Shown: one piece after another, positions 23,564-33,990 of the stretch
Numbering within the stretch: position 1 is the first letter of the stretch
Layout: each line of letters opens with the position of its first letter
Assembly (NCBI GenBank): GCA_001972305.1
Contig: BDDD01001970.1
Span: forward strand, 186,001 to 250,000
DNA: 64,000 nucleotides
Source: Cephalotus follicularis
Lineage: Eukaryota > Streptophyta > Magnoliopsida > Oxalidales > Cephalotaceae
Reading direction: 5' to 3'
Made by a program: the position numbers and the translations under genes
Notes under the pieces: generated by a model
Seen by the model: only the letters and a program-made list of their open reading frames with translations
The model's database searches: none
What the model was told of the DNA's origin: nothing

Positions 23564-25140
23564 AAAAACAAAATAAAAAAAAGCACAAGGCACAGGCGCT
23601 ATGAGAAAACAGAGAGGCGACAGAGCGGGAGAGAGAGACGTATGTGAGACGCCGGGCGACGCGCCGGAGGCCGGGAATAGCGGCGGACGGTGTGACCCTC
23701 ACTGCCAGGTACCATTCTTCTCCTCCTTCCTCTTTCTTCTCTCTTCTCTTTTCTTCCCTTCCGCGCCAAACGGCCCCTGACCGTGCGTTTCCACCACCGT
23801 TAATCGCCATATATGGAGCTAATCTTCTTGGCTTTGCCTATTTTGACCTCGGCTTGGGCGTTTTTCCGGCAGTTTCGCCGTTGGTTGGACGACTGAGTTG
23901 GCCAAGCGAGTTCGGCGCGGGTTGAGCGGTGGCATTGCTGTTGGGGGCGAGTTAATGCGAGTCATGAGCACAGATGCATGATTTCTGCAGGGCTGTTATC
24001 TGTCCATTTGGTGAGTTCTAAATTCTTACTAATTTCTACCATGTTATTTTACCAATAAAATTTTCTGGTTGTATTTGATAGATTGTGAGATTCTAACATA
24101 AATGTTGAAGTGTTTGAGAGACATGGTTATGAGTAGTTATAGAATTTAAAGGGGTTAAGGGTGTTGGTGAATTTGAATGATGATATGCAATGGTGGAAAC
24201 TTTGATATGTGTGGTAAATAATTATGGCTATATTGAAGTGATTATAAGCTAAGGATAGTGAATTGTGAGTAATATGAATGATGAGGTGATTATATGATAA
24301 TGTTAGTAAGTGAGGGTATGTGAAGTGGTGTTTTAATGTCAAGCAGTAATTATGCGAATATTGTGAAGATGAAATTATAGGTTATTAGGTGTGATTCGGG
24401 GGGGAGGAACGGATCATGGCATTTCATGCTTTCATTCATGCGTTTCATGTTAAAAGTACAGAACCTATGAATTCTAAGTCAGTTATGTAATGATTTTGTA
24501 GGCGAGAATCCTGTAACTGATTCAGAGAATCGAGGGGCTAGTCCGCGATAGCTGATTTCAGTAATTCTGTGAGTAGAACATCTCCTTCCTTACTTTATCT
24601 TATTTGTTCTTGATATTCCTTGATGATGGATATTGCTTATATTGTGATTTTTAAATGCCATAACTTGTCGATTCATATGATTTGTTGATAGCCCATTTGT
24701 CGATTTTGACTTGTTGATATCCTATATTGTTGATTCCTAAGCTTGTTGATAACCCTTGCGGTTGGTTTCCATCATTGGTTGTTCAAAATCCTTTATTGGT
24801 CATTCTTGATTGAACTCCTATATTGCTATGAGATAGTTGTGATTGAATGTTCATTTTGCCTTGCTATTATCTCATCTTCGCTCCCACGGATGGATATTGC
24901 TTCGTGTTTTGTGTTATCATTATATTCATTCTATTTTCATAACATCATATTGAGAGTCTTGTTGTTTTGAATAAGTGCCCTATGTTCTTGTGATATGAGA
25001 TATTGATTGGGATTTATATTTCGTTTATATTTTGTTGATATATTCATTGGTTCGTGATATGATTCCGAGCGGGTATATGCTCGATGTTCTGGGTGACTTG
25101 GTCACCTTCTCACACTTGTGACATTGTGACTTGTTATGTT

Positions 25141-25330
25141 GTTGTACTATGTCATATTCTGATGCTGGTTACTGGGATTATGTATATGTATTTTCGGTCA
25201 ATGGTGAGAGGACGTTCGACGATCAACTCTCCTTAGTTGTACTATGTCATATTCTGATGCTGGTTACTGGGATTATGTATATGTATTTTCGGTCAATGGT
25301 GAGAGGACGTTCGACGATCAACTCTCCTTA
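25141..25330 (+). repeat. Two exact tandem copies of a 95-base unit
   Basis: GTTGTACTATGTC begins each unit, at 25141 and at 25236. The two units are nearly identical through ACTCTCCTTA. They sit inside the long solo LTR, just before the 63-base array. Confidence 0.9.
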
Positions 25331-25480
25331 ACATGCCCATTGGTCTATGATGGGGTGTTATGTGGGAACTGCCCCCGGGTTCCATACTTGGATCTGCGAC
25401 ATACTATTGTCTATGATGGTATGCTGAGTGTGAGTGCAGCAGACGCTCCGTCCCTCAGCCATTTGACCGTGTTGACTATG

Positions 25481-25782
25481 TGATTCCGACGAGGGCAGAT
25501 CCGTGAAATAATGACGTCCCCTCGGTCGATGTTGTGATATATGTGATTTTCAACGAGGGCAGATCTGTGAAATAACGACATCCCCTCGGTCGATGTTGTG
25601 ATATATGTGGTTCCAACGAGGGCAGATCCGTGAAATAACGACGTCCCCTCTGTTGATGTTGTGATATATGTGATTCCGACGAGGGCAGATCCGTGTGGTA
25701 CACGACGTCCCCTCGGTCGAGGTTCAGATATGTGGTTCCGACGAGGGCAGATCCGTGAAATAACGATGTCCCCTCGGTCGAT
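25481..25782 (+). repeat. Tandem array of about 63-base units, interrupted by an assembly gap
   Basis: At least five units contain CGAGGGCAGATCCGTG and TCCCCTCGGTCGAT. Most units also have GTGATATATG. The array runs into 88 N (25783-25870), so its true length is unknown. No unit encodes a plausible protein. Confidence 0.9.
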
Positions 25783-25870
25783 NNNNNNNNNNNNNNNNNN
25801 NNNNNNNNNNNNNNNNNNNNNNNNNNNNNNNNNNNNNNNNNNNNNNNNNNNNNNNNNNNNNNNNNNNNNN
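25783..25870. other. Assembly gap (88 N)
   Basis: A run of N directly at the end of a tandem array. This suggests repeat collapse or unresolved length. Confidence 1.
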
Positions 25871-26920
25871 TCGTGAGTCTTGAGCTTTGAGTTTGCTCAG
25901 CGGAACATTTATTGTTGACTTCCGAGTTTCATTTATGGAGCCTTGTTAATGTCTATGTTTATAATTGTGGAATTGATTGTCGAGTATTGACTTGATCATT
26001 GAGATTGTTCTAAGGATTCATATGTTAATTGTATTGTTGAGTTCAAGCGTTTCTTTTATGTATCGAGATCTCTTTCCCAATTTCTTTTATACTTGTGATT
26101 CTTATTTACATCGTGTACTTCATTTGTATATTGGATTTCGTTTACACACCGAGAATATTGGTATCCCTTTGTGATCTCGATATCCTTTGTGGAACATGAT
26201 TTCGTATGGATCTTGATTTCTTTTGTGATCCTTGATTTCATTTCTTGCCATGGATTTACATTGTATTCTACTTTAAGTTTGTATTATTTATCCTTTTATT
26301 CGATATATAGTTATGGGAGATGTATTCTTTTGTTTCTACTCACTTAGTCATTTGGACTAACCCTCTCCTTTTTCTTTCCCCCTTCCAAATAGAGGCAGGA
26401 TGATTGCTAAGTCTGTTTCAGTAGATGATGGACCACGGAGGTAGGGAATGCTACCAAGGTTTCAACACATGCATATTATCACGACATCAGCATTTAAATT
26501 ATACATTTTTATATAAATGTTGTCTTTATGGTTTTGCTATTGAAGGGCCTAGCCCTATATATTTGCTTTGCATGCTTTGATAAAATGGTTGAGGCTGAAC
26601 CCAACCCATGCACGTTATTAGTTTAAATTGTGGTTTTTTCTGAGGGCTGAGCCCATTAAAAATCAATTGATTCCTCATTCGGGAGTGTAGATATAAATTG
26701 TGTTTTTCTTTATAGGGGACATAGTCCGATAAACAGATACTACATGCCCGATTTTCGTAAAATTTTAAGAGTTAGAAATTTTTTCAAGGATTTAAGAAAA
26801 GTTCAAGTTTAAAGTGAGTTTTATAAAAACCATGTGGTGACTTTCGAAAGGAAGTTGTCATGTGGAATGTCATATCCGTTCTCGGTAGGATATCGGTTGT
26901 TATCGGGAATGGGTGTGACG

Positions 26921-26975
26921 CATATCTTTTCCTTAGGGAGTTTGAATAAGTTTGTGTTCTCATTAAGATGCAACA
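26921..26975 (+). pseudogene. Athila-like gag, resumed 55-base fragment
   Basis: CATATCTTTTCCTTAGGG continues the gag frame left at 23368: after DAY it reads LFLREFE, a TAA, then VCVLIKMQH. It is the spacer of the 820-base palindrome and is cut again at 26976 by an LTR in the opposite direction. Confidence 0.75.
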
Positions 26976-27366
26976 TGTCACACCCGTTCCCTACAACAAC
27001 CAATATCCTACCGGGAACGGATATGACGTCCCACATGACAACTTTCTTTCGAAAGTCACCATATGGATTTATATAAAACTCACTTTAAACTTGGAAATCA
27101 AAAAGTTAAAACGTTTCCAAAACTTTGAAAATTTTTCTAACTCTTAAATTTTTACGAAAATCGGGCATGTAGTATCTGTTTATAGTACTATGCCCCCTGT
27201 AAAGAAAAACACATTTTATAATCTCACTCCCGAAGGAGGAATCAACAGTTTTAAAACGGGGCTCAGCCCTCAGCAAACCACATTTAAAAGCAGTAAACAT
27301 GGGTTGGGCTCAGCCTCAACCGTTTCAACAAGCATTAAAAGTAAATCTATAGGGCTTGGTCTTGAA
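26976..27366 (-). mobile_element. Fragment of a related long LTR, inverted
   Basis: It begins TGTCACACCCGTTCC, the reverse complement of an LTR end. It aligns over about 390 bases to the reverse complement of 26530-26920. Beyond 27366 the similarity is lost. With the solo LTR end it forms a palindrome around the 55-base gag fragment. Confidence 0.75.
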
Positions 27367-27682
27367 AGGGATCGATGTCTTCTGGATAGACGTCGATGTC
27401 TTTGCCTGTAAGGATTGATGTCTTTGCTCAAATTTGACCTGTAACTTTGTGCACTAAAGACGTCGATGTCTTTCTTCAAAGGGATCGATGTCTTTCTCCA
27501 AATTTGGCCTGTAACTTTCGTAGATTTAAGACGTCGATGTCTTTGACTATAAGGATCGATGTCTTTTCCTTGTAGTTGATTTTTGCCTTTTGTGAAGCTT
27601 TCTAATATCTTGCACATCAAGTAAACTTGTTAAATGCAAATATGTTATCATCAAAACTAGGATTGAGACTAAATCGTCAACA
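27366..27682 (-). repeat. Iterated AGACATCGACGTCT-like motifs, probable copia LTR fragment
   Basis: Eight or so copies of GACATCGA-type words, alternating ATCGATCC and ATCGACGTC, occur between 27370 and 27570. The longer unit of about 110 bases includes AAGTTACAGG and AAATTTGG. On the minus strand the piece begins TGTTGACG and includes TTTTGATGATAAC, like the SIRE-like LTR at 50812-52085. The word AGACRTCGAYGTCT is palindromic. Confidence 0.55.
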
Positions 27683-27937
27683 TCCCTAAAGATGACCACA
27701 ATCACCTTGGTCCTAATCCAAGTTCTTTTGATATTATGGTACCGGTCAGTTGGGAATCCAAAAGATAACCAAGGGCACCTCAGTTTTAGCCGAGTTTTCT
27801 TCATATGGCTCCACTACTTGGATTCGGCCAACATGACTTTTCCCACTCTATCACGGAGTGACTGAGATGTTTACAATTAATCTGTAACTTCCCAAGCTGC
27901 ATCAGAAAGTTGTGAACTTAGGAAGTAGGGGACTTGT
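27683..27937. other. Unassigned stretch between LTR remnants
   Basis: About 255 bases with no recognisable gene. The minus-strand open frame crossing it (27547-27804) runs into the motif array and is not supported as coding. Confidence 0.4.
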
Positions 27938-28653
27938 TGAGGATGGATGGATTGGATATCCCAAGGCTATGGCACGTGTATGAACTTCATATGTTAGAGC
28001 TGAGATCACCCCATCTATCTGAGCTGGGATCACTCCATTTGTCCAACCTGAGAGTCATCTCATCTAGGAAATCCCTTGGCCAGACCTTCGCTCTCGCCTA
28101 ACAAACCAACCTAGGAAGCTTGCTGAACAATTCTCCCAACCACCACTATAATGAGATTTGATGGCTCAAAGGCAGAGTGGACAGGTATGGCAACAGCTGA
28201 ATTTTGGAGAAAGGTGTCTGAGGTAGTCTGCAAGCATTGAATGCCTAGGGGAGTTACAAGAATATCCTTACTCAAAGACAGCTGACAAGGCTAAAATTGA
28301 CCTTTGAGCGTCATTACTGCCCCTATAAATACTCTCAATCACTGCATTTAACATGGTTAGCAAGTTTCTCTCCCTACAACTCACTTAAACATCTTGACAC
28401 ACACTTATAATCACCTCGGTATAGGCATAAACACCTCAGTCCATGCCCGAAAACACCTAAACACTAACATAATGATGAATTATGACTTGATCATCAGAGG
28501 GTAGTCCCAGATACCACTAAGGCGTTACCTTCTGACCATTTTTCTTTGATTTCAGGCCAGATCCTACCGTAGAGGACCACTCGACAACCGTTCTTAGTCC
28601 AACCGCAAGGAAGGGGACTAGAAATTCATTGTTTGCAATTCTCAGGATCAACA
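27938..28653 (+). mobile_element. Probable solo LTR of a Tat-related element
   Basis: It starts TGAGGATGG and ends AGGATCAACA, the same TGA...ATCAACA form as the Tat LTRs. TATAAA is at 28324, and TTGATCATCAGAGGG (28487) resembles the R-region motif. Flanks are CTTGT and CTTAA, only a weak target duplication. No internal sequence follows. Confidence 0.6.
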
Positions 28654-29159
28654 CTTAATCTAATTATCAACTTACCAAAACATTATATGAAAGAATACAT
28701 AATATTCAATATTAACTTTTTAAAAAATAGCCAATGGCTTAGTAGGCCGATGATATTGCTCCCACTTCTTTAAGTGAGAGGTTAAGAGATTAAGTATCCC
28801 GAGACATGTGGTTAGCTTCATTTCTCCTTCCTCCAATAATTAAAAAAAAAACTTGTTGAAAAATAACACCTTTATTCGTTGCTCTATAATAGTGCTCTAA
28901 AATACAAAGTAGTTGGTATGAAGATGGAACATTTGGTAATTTTGGGTAGATTATCGATGGTTAAGCATTGTATATTTTGCAATTACTAATTTGAATTCTT
29001 TATATTTCGGGGGGGGTTTAAATTATGACAATGTATAAGTTGTGGAAATTAACACAGTTATTAACTGCTTTACAATACTAAGTATTTGGTCTTAAGATCG
29101 ACTAAATGGCTATTTTGGCTAGATCAGGCATGATTAATTAACTGTTTTGTTAGTGTTAC
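28654..29159. other. AT-rich stretch without recognisable features
   Basis: No open frame of interest, no repeat found elsewhere in the window, and no LTR borders seen. Confidence 0.5.
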
Positions 29160-29440
29160 AGTCAAAAATCGATTTCTCCTACGAAAGACATGCGACAATA
29201 CCACCAAAAAGACTTTAGTAACTTCGATATAAACATGCCTCATAGGTAAGGGCTTAATGATAATTTCGTTGTAACTTCTCCCAGTAATGCTGAATTAAAT
29301 GCCTCTCATTAGCAAGTTCTCTCAACTCTAGCTCAACACATTAAATACACAATGAATCAATATTGCTACTAACTTAACCATCGAAAGAGCCACCTTGAGG
29401 ACCACCTCGGTAGAGTAGGCTTTCTTTGTGCAGGTACCTC
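29160..29440 (+). mobile_element. Possible Tat-related LTR 3' remnant
   Basis: ACTTAACCATCGAAAGAG (29369-29386) followed by CCTTGAGGACCACC and TTTGTGCAG matches, loosely, the R/U5 layout of the Tat LTRs. There is no clear start or end and no TATA. Assignment is tentative. Confidence 0.35.
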
Positions 29441-29463
29441 ATCACAATTTCAAGACCATCCCT

Positions 29464-29632
29464 TGTTAAGATTCCCATGTTAGGGTAGAGTCCCACATCA
29501 AAAAAATGAAAGGAGTGAATGATTTATACATAGCATTGGGACCACAACCTAATAGCTTAGGGTTTTTGGTTAAGGTGGTTTCAAATATTATATATCAAAT
29601 CTCTTCTTGTGGTAGACATTTCAGTTTCAACA
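29464..29632 (+). repeat. TRIM LTR a
   Basis: Starts TGTTAAGATTCCC and ends TTTCAACA, followed by a changed primer-binding site. Confidence 0.7.
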
Positions 29633-29839
29633 ATTGTTATCGGAGCTAGGGCTCGAACTATGAGTGTCGGACACTTGGTAACCAAAGCAGTTGATGACTC
29701 GCATGGTCTAACAGCTTCCATGGTTAGGTGCTCACGCAATGTTGAGTGGTTAGCTCTTGGTTCGCGAACACTTTGGTGCAAGAGGAAGTGATATTTGTGG
29801 TCGAGAATATATGGAGACTCATACATGAAAGGGGGAGAT

Positions 29840-30010
29840 TGTTTAGGTTCACATGTAAAGGTTAAGTCCCACATCGAAAAACAATGAAAGGAGTTAAGGA
29901 TTGATATATAACATCGGGACCACAACCTAATAGCTCAAGCTTTTGGGTTAAGGTGATGACCAATATTATATATCAAATCTCTCATTGTGGTTGACTCCCG
30001 ATTCTAAACA
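29840..30010 (+). repeat. TRIM LTR b
   Basis: Starts TGTTTAGG directly after the polypurine run and ends TTCTAAACA, followed by GTGGTATTAGAGCC. Confidence 0.75.
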
Positions 30011-30368
30011 AAGTGGTATTAGAGCCACGTTCAATTTGAGATTCGGTTCTTAACTACGCACCATGACGATAAAGTTTATCGTGGAGTAATTTAATGGATG
30101 AGGTAGTTTTACTCTTTTGCAAAGAAGGTGAAGGAAATATTTATTCAATAGGGCTTGGCTAAAGAGTTGAATGGACAGGATGAGAAACCAGAGAAGACGA
30201 AGGAAAGAAAGCACAGAAAATTGTATTGTTTGGATGGGAGTACAGTGATTCGTGTTCCCAAAATCTCGACGGATAATTGTTAGTCGTGTTCAGGTAGTAA
30301 GATCTTACGCAAGGTCTCCTTCGGAGTTATGTAGAGACACTAGAAAATGGTTTATTTTATTTATCGAT

Positions 30369-30430
30369 TGTTAAGATTCTCATGTAAGGATTGAATCTCG
30401 CATCTGAAAGAATGAAAAGATATTGATGTG
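30369..30430 (+). repeat. TRIM LTR c, truncated
   Basis: Starts TGTTAAGATTCTCATG and matches LTR a for about 60 bases, then continues as internal sequence ending GAAGAAGGA. Confidence 0.6.
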
Positions 30431-30469
30431 CTTTGGACCTCATAAAGACACACACGTGAAGAAGGATAT

Positions 30470-30624
30470 TATTAAGGTTAACATGTGAAGGTTGAATCTT
30501 ACTGAGATGAATAAAAAATTAATATATAATATCAAGATTACAATCTAATAATTTAAACTTTTAAATTAAGATAATATCCAATATCATATATCAAATATGT
30601 TGATGGTTCACTCCTTGTTTTAAC
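30470..30624 (+). repeat. TRIM LTR d
   Basis: Starts TATTAAGGTTAACATG and matches LTR b with more substitutions. It ends near TTTTAAC. No primer-binding site follows. Confidence 0.6.
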
Positions 30625-31337
30625 CTCCCTTATCCATGTCACAGAACCAATTATTCAACAAAACTAGTTAGGTACATCAACAGATTGTATGTTTAGCAAT
30701 TACGAATTTGAATTCTTCCATATAACCCTTTAGATAGTAAATATTTTAATAGAAGTTTTAATACTGTTGGGGTCTGGGCCCTTTGAACTCACACTTGTCT
30801 CCGTCTCTAATGAACATCTCAAGAACTCTTAGGATCAACTACGTATATTATAAAACTAGAGGATTCTTGACACTGTAGTAAAACTCCCTTACAGTAGCTA
30901 TAGTTGCGTGAGTGAGTAGTGAACCGTGCACAAATTAGAATTAAAGGTCATGCATGTACTAAGATGTCAGAGTCATGTGATACCCGAAGGACAACACTTC
31001 AAGGATCACGGACCACTAGATTGGTTTGTGGCATTGTGAGCACCATAGCGCATGCGTGACTATCGAGTAATGTATTAATAACAGTTGGGTAGTTGAATTT
31101 TTATGAACGTTGAACTATTATTGAAAAAAGTATTTCTCAACATTAAAAAAATTATTTTTTAAGCTTTTTTTTTTTGTTTAATGAATGACTTAAATAACCT
31201 AAACATCTCATCCTGTTAAAACATAACTTTTGTTTTTGTTTAATTAATAATTTTAATAACCTAAACACCTTAATCATCTAAGAATACAATTGTGACTTTT
31301 AACATTACTATGATAAAATTATTAAATATATCACGTG
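30625..31337. other. Unassigned AT-rich stretch
   Basis: TGTTGGGGTCTGGGCCC at 30769 has the look of an LTR start, but no matching end or partner was found. No gene is seen. Confidence 0.4.
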
Positions 31338-32211
31338 TGATACGGGGAAAATTAGTTTATACCAAGAATGACACGTGTCCTTCGCGGACGTAGTTAAGTG
31401 TCCAGGGGCTTTAAAGTTTACATGGATACTAGTCAGAGGAAGCTTATCAAGCCCTGACAGGAGAAGCAGATGGAGACATCATCCTCGGAATCAGGGCGCG
31501 GAACTCCTCCTTAGTGGTGTTATAGAATCCACCCTCCTCGGCATAAGTGCCGAGGACAGTCTTTCCAACATCAGTGCCGAGGACCTAGCCAAGGGGCTCC
31601 TCCTCAACTGTACTGTAGAAGATCTCTTTCTCGGCAGCTTGGCAGAGGACCTAATGCTTCAGGCGCCAGCCCTTGAAGAAGCTTTTGAAGTTGAAGACCT
31701 TGAAGTGGATGAATAACAAGAGAACCTATCTCTCCTCGTCCTCGGCATGACAAGGCCATAAAATCAGCCTACTTTTTAGAGATTCACCTCTTCCAAATAT
31801 AGAAAATGAGATATAATAAACTACCTACAAGGGAAGTAGCGACAAATTAGGTGGAGATAAGGGAAATCCCGAGATCCTCGGCATTTCCTTAGGGGGCAGC
31901 TATCACCTCCGCATTTCACGCTCAAACAGTTACAAACCAGCATTATAAATACAAGAATCAAAGACATATCTTAGGTCAGCCATTTTTACCTTTGAAAGAA
32001 CATTGTTTTCTCTGTGCAAAGCCTAATTTGAGCGTCGGAGTGTCCCCGGGAGAACAACCCCCTGGACCTTCAACGTGTTTGCTCCTCTGTGCAGGGAAAA
32101 CACTCACAATCATCCTCAACCTTCATCCCGGAGCATTAAAATAGCATTTCCCTAAACAAATCAAGCCCCTACACATGGGGTACTGTTGAGGGAAGGATTT
32201 TTGCATCAACA
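31338..32211 (+). repeat. 5' LTR of Tat copy 2
   Basis: Starts TGATACGGGG and ends GCATCAACA. TATAAA is at 31944, with the TTGAGCGTCGGAGTG motif at 32028, 84 bases on. CCTCGGC/GCCGAGG inverted pairs occur at about 31535-31585. Confidence 0.85.
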
Positions 32212-32212
32212 G

Positions 32213-32230
32213 TTGGCACCGTCTGCGGGA
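32213..32230 (+). promoter_or_regulatory. Primer-binding site of Tat copy 2
   Basis: TTGGCACCGTCTGCGGGA, two changes from copy 1, directly after the LTR. Confidence 0.7.
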
Positions 32231-32256
32231 AACACAGCAAAAAGCCATCAACAATC

Positions 32257-33990
32257 ATGCATCAAAGAAAGAACAACAACCAGTATGGAGCCACAGGCAG
32301 CCAACAATAGGAGATCACACCTCCTCTCCTAGAAGCCATCCAAGTTGTGGCCCAGGAGCAAGCTCCCGTCACAGGGGAACAACTCAATCAGTTAATCCAA
32401 GGGGTGGAGCGCCTCACCGATTTGTTGGTCACAAGTTTGGCCAACCAACAGCAGCATGTCGGGCATATCCCGCCAGTGGTCCGAGGAGGTTCTGGTCCTA
32501 GCAGGCCAGTGGTTGAGACGCGGTACCCCCGAGGTGCCAGGCGAAACCCGCCGAGGGGAGACGAACTTCCCCCAAGGCGGTCAGGGGATAATATTCCCCT
32601 GGGGAGGAGACCTGAGATCAATGCATCTTAGAGGGCAGAGTCCTCAACTGCACGGGATCAGCCCAACGATCCCAGGAGAGCCCACCCTGAACACCACGCC
32701 ATGGATGTGGATCCTTGGGAGGAAGCCAGAGGAGTAGAGGTGGCGCAAGTGCGCTCCAATGCCTCGCGTAGAGCTGGTACGACGCAAGGAAGCAGGATCG
32801 ACCCCCCAGCCACAGTGGCTGGAGGGTCACGTGTTTCTAGCAAGGCTAGGAACATAGAGGATGTGGAACAAGCAGTGAACAGAAAGCTTGCTGAGTTGGA
32901 AAGAAGGTTCCGAGGAGCGGAACAACACGGGGGACATCTATCTGAGGTGCGCAACATCAGCGCCCACCCCTTCACATCTGAGATCATGGCAGAGTGCGTT
33001 CCTAGCAGGTTCCGGTTCCCAAACCTCGACAAATATGACGGGTCCACGGACCCCATCCAACATGTGCGCTCTTACATTCAATCCATGGGGATGTACCAAG
33101 CCTCGGATGCAACACTTTGCCGAGGATTCCCAGCAACCTTGATTGGAGCCGCCTAGTCGTGGTATTTCACCTTGGCAAAGGATTCGGTGGAGAACTTCGA
33201 TCAGTTTACGAAACTGTTCGTAACCAAGTTCCTCAACAGCACCACGCAGAGGAGGAACTCCACCCACCTTATCAACATGGTGCAGGATAAAGATGAGTCA
33301 TTGAGAGATTGCCTCACTAGATTCAATAGGGAATCTCTCACAATGAAAGATTTGGAGTCATCCTTCACACTGGCAGCTTTGAATAGCGGACTGAGGAGTA
33401 ACTCATCCTTCACCTCCTCTCTTTTGAAGAGACCCGCGAAGGACATGGCAGACCTGCTGAGGAAAGCGGAGAGATATGTCAATGCCGAGGAAGAGATGGC
33501 AGCCAGGAAACAAAAGACACCCTGGTCGGGCCATCAGGAGGAGAAAGGGGAGCATTCATAAAATGCCCCCGAGAAGAAAGAGAAGAGGAAGGAGAGGTCG
33601 GACTTGTCCAAGGAAGACCTTAGACATAAACTCTCGAGACGAGATAGTTCGTCCAGGGGAGGGGCACCAATCCCGTCCTACAACAACTTTGCCCCCCTCC
33701 TGGACACACGCACCAGAATATTAGCTGTGGAGCAAGATAAGGTCCCTTTCCAGTGGCCGAAGAAGTTGAGATCCCCAGCAGAGAAGAGGGACGTAGAGAA
33801 ATACTGTCGGTACCATCGTGACCATGGGCAAGATACCGAGGAGTACAGGCAGCTGAAGAATCAGATTGAGGACCCGATTGGAAAGGGACATCTGTACAAG
33901 TACATGGACAGAGATGCTCCTCAAGGAAGAAGGGAGCAAAGAAGAGAAGAGGCTCCTCGGCAACAAGAGGAACAACAGCAGCAACAACTC
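32257..33990 (+). pseudogene. Tat copy 2 gag
   Basis: The first ATG (32257) meets a TAG after 17 codons; the main frame is recognisable from 32347. Stops lie at 32629 (TAG), 33154 (TAG where copy 1 has CAG) and 33559 (TAA). The gag domain FDQFTKLFVTKFLNS and the knuckle YCRYHRDHGQDTEEY (last Cys changed to Tyr) are present. Confidence 0.8.

Larger units (their letters stand above)
23369..26920 (+). mobile_element. Solo long LTR (Tekay-like gypsy), 3.55 kb
   Basis: It starts TGTGACACCCC and ends GGGTGTGACG (last base probably A originally). It is flanked by CATAT at 23364-23368 and 26921-26925, a 5-base target duplication, and it splits an Athila gag frame at exactly this point. There is no coding sequence inside. 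It contains an (ATT)n run, a 38-base palindrome, two tandem arrays and an assembly gap. Long LTRs of this kind are seen in Tekay/Del-type chromoviruses; the family assignment is inferred. Confidence 0.8.
29464..30624 (+). mobile_element. TRIM-like array with four LTR copies
   Basis: LTRs of about 170 bases recur at 29464-29632, 29840-30010, 30369-30430 (partial) and 30470-30624. They share TCCCACATCGAAA, GGGACCACAACCTAATAG and ATTATATATCAAAT. After the first two come initiator-Met-type primer-binding sites (TGTTATCGGAGC, GTGGTATTAGAGCC). A polypurine run GAAAGGGGGAGA precedes the second LTR. The internal parts are short (about 200 and 360 bases) and non-coding. This fits tandem TRIM elements that recombined through shared LTRs. 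Confidence 0.75.

Noticed and set aside
25481-25782. CRISPR-like array (regular 63-base repeats)
   Set aside because: Units are head-to-tail tandem repeats with no unique spacers, inside a plant LTR.
29581-29925. 114-residue minus-strand open frame
   Set aside because: It runs through two TRIM LTRs and their spacer on the opposite strand, so it is a chance frame.
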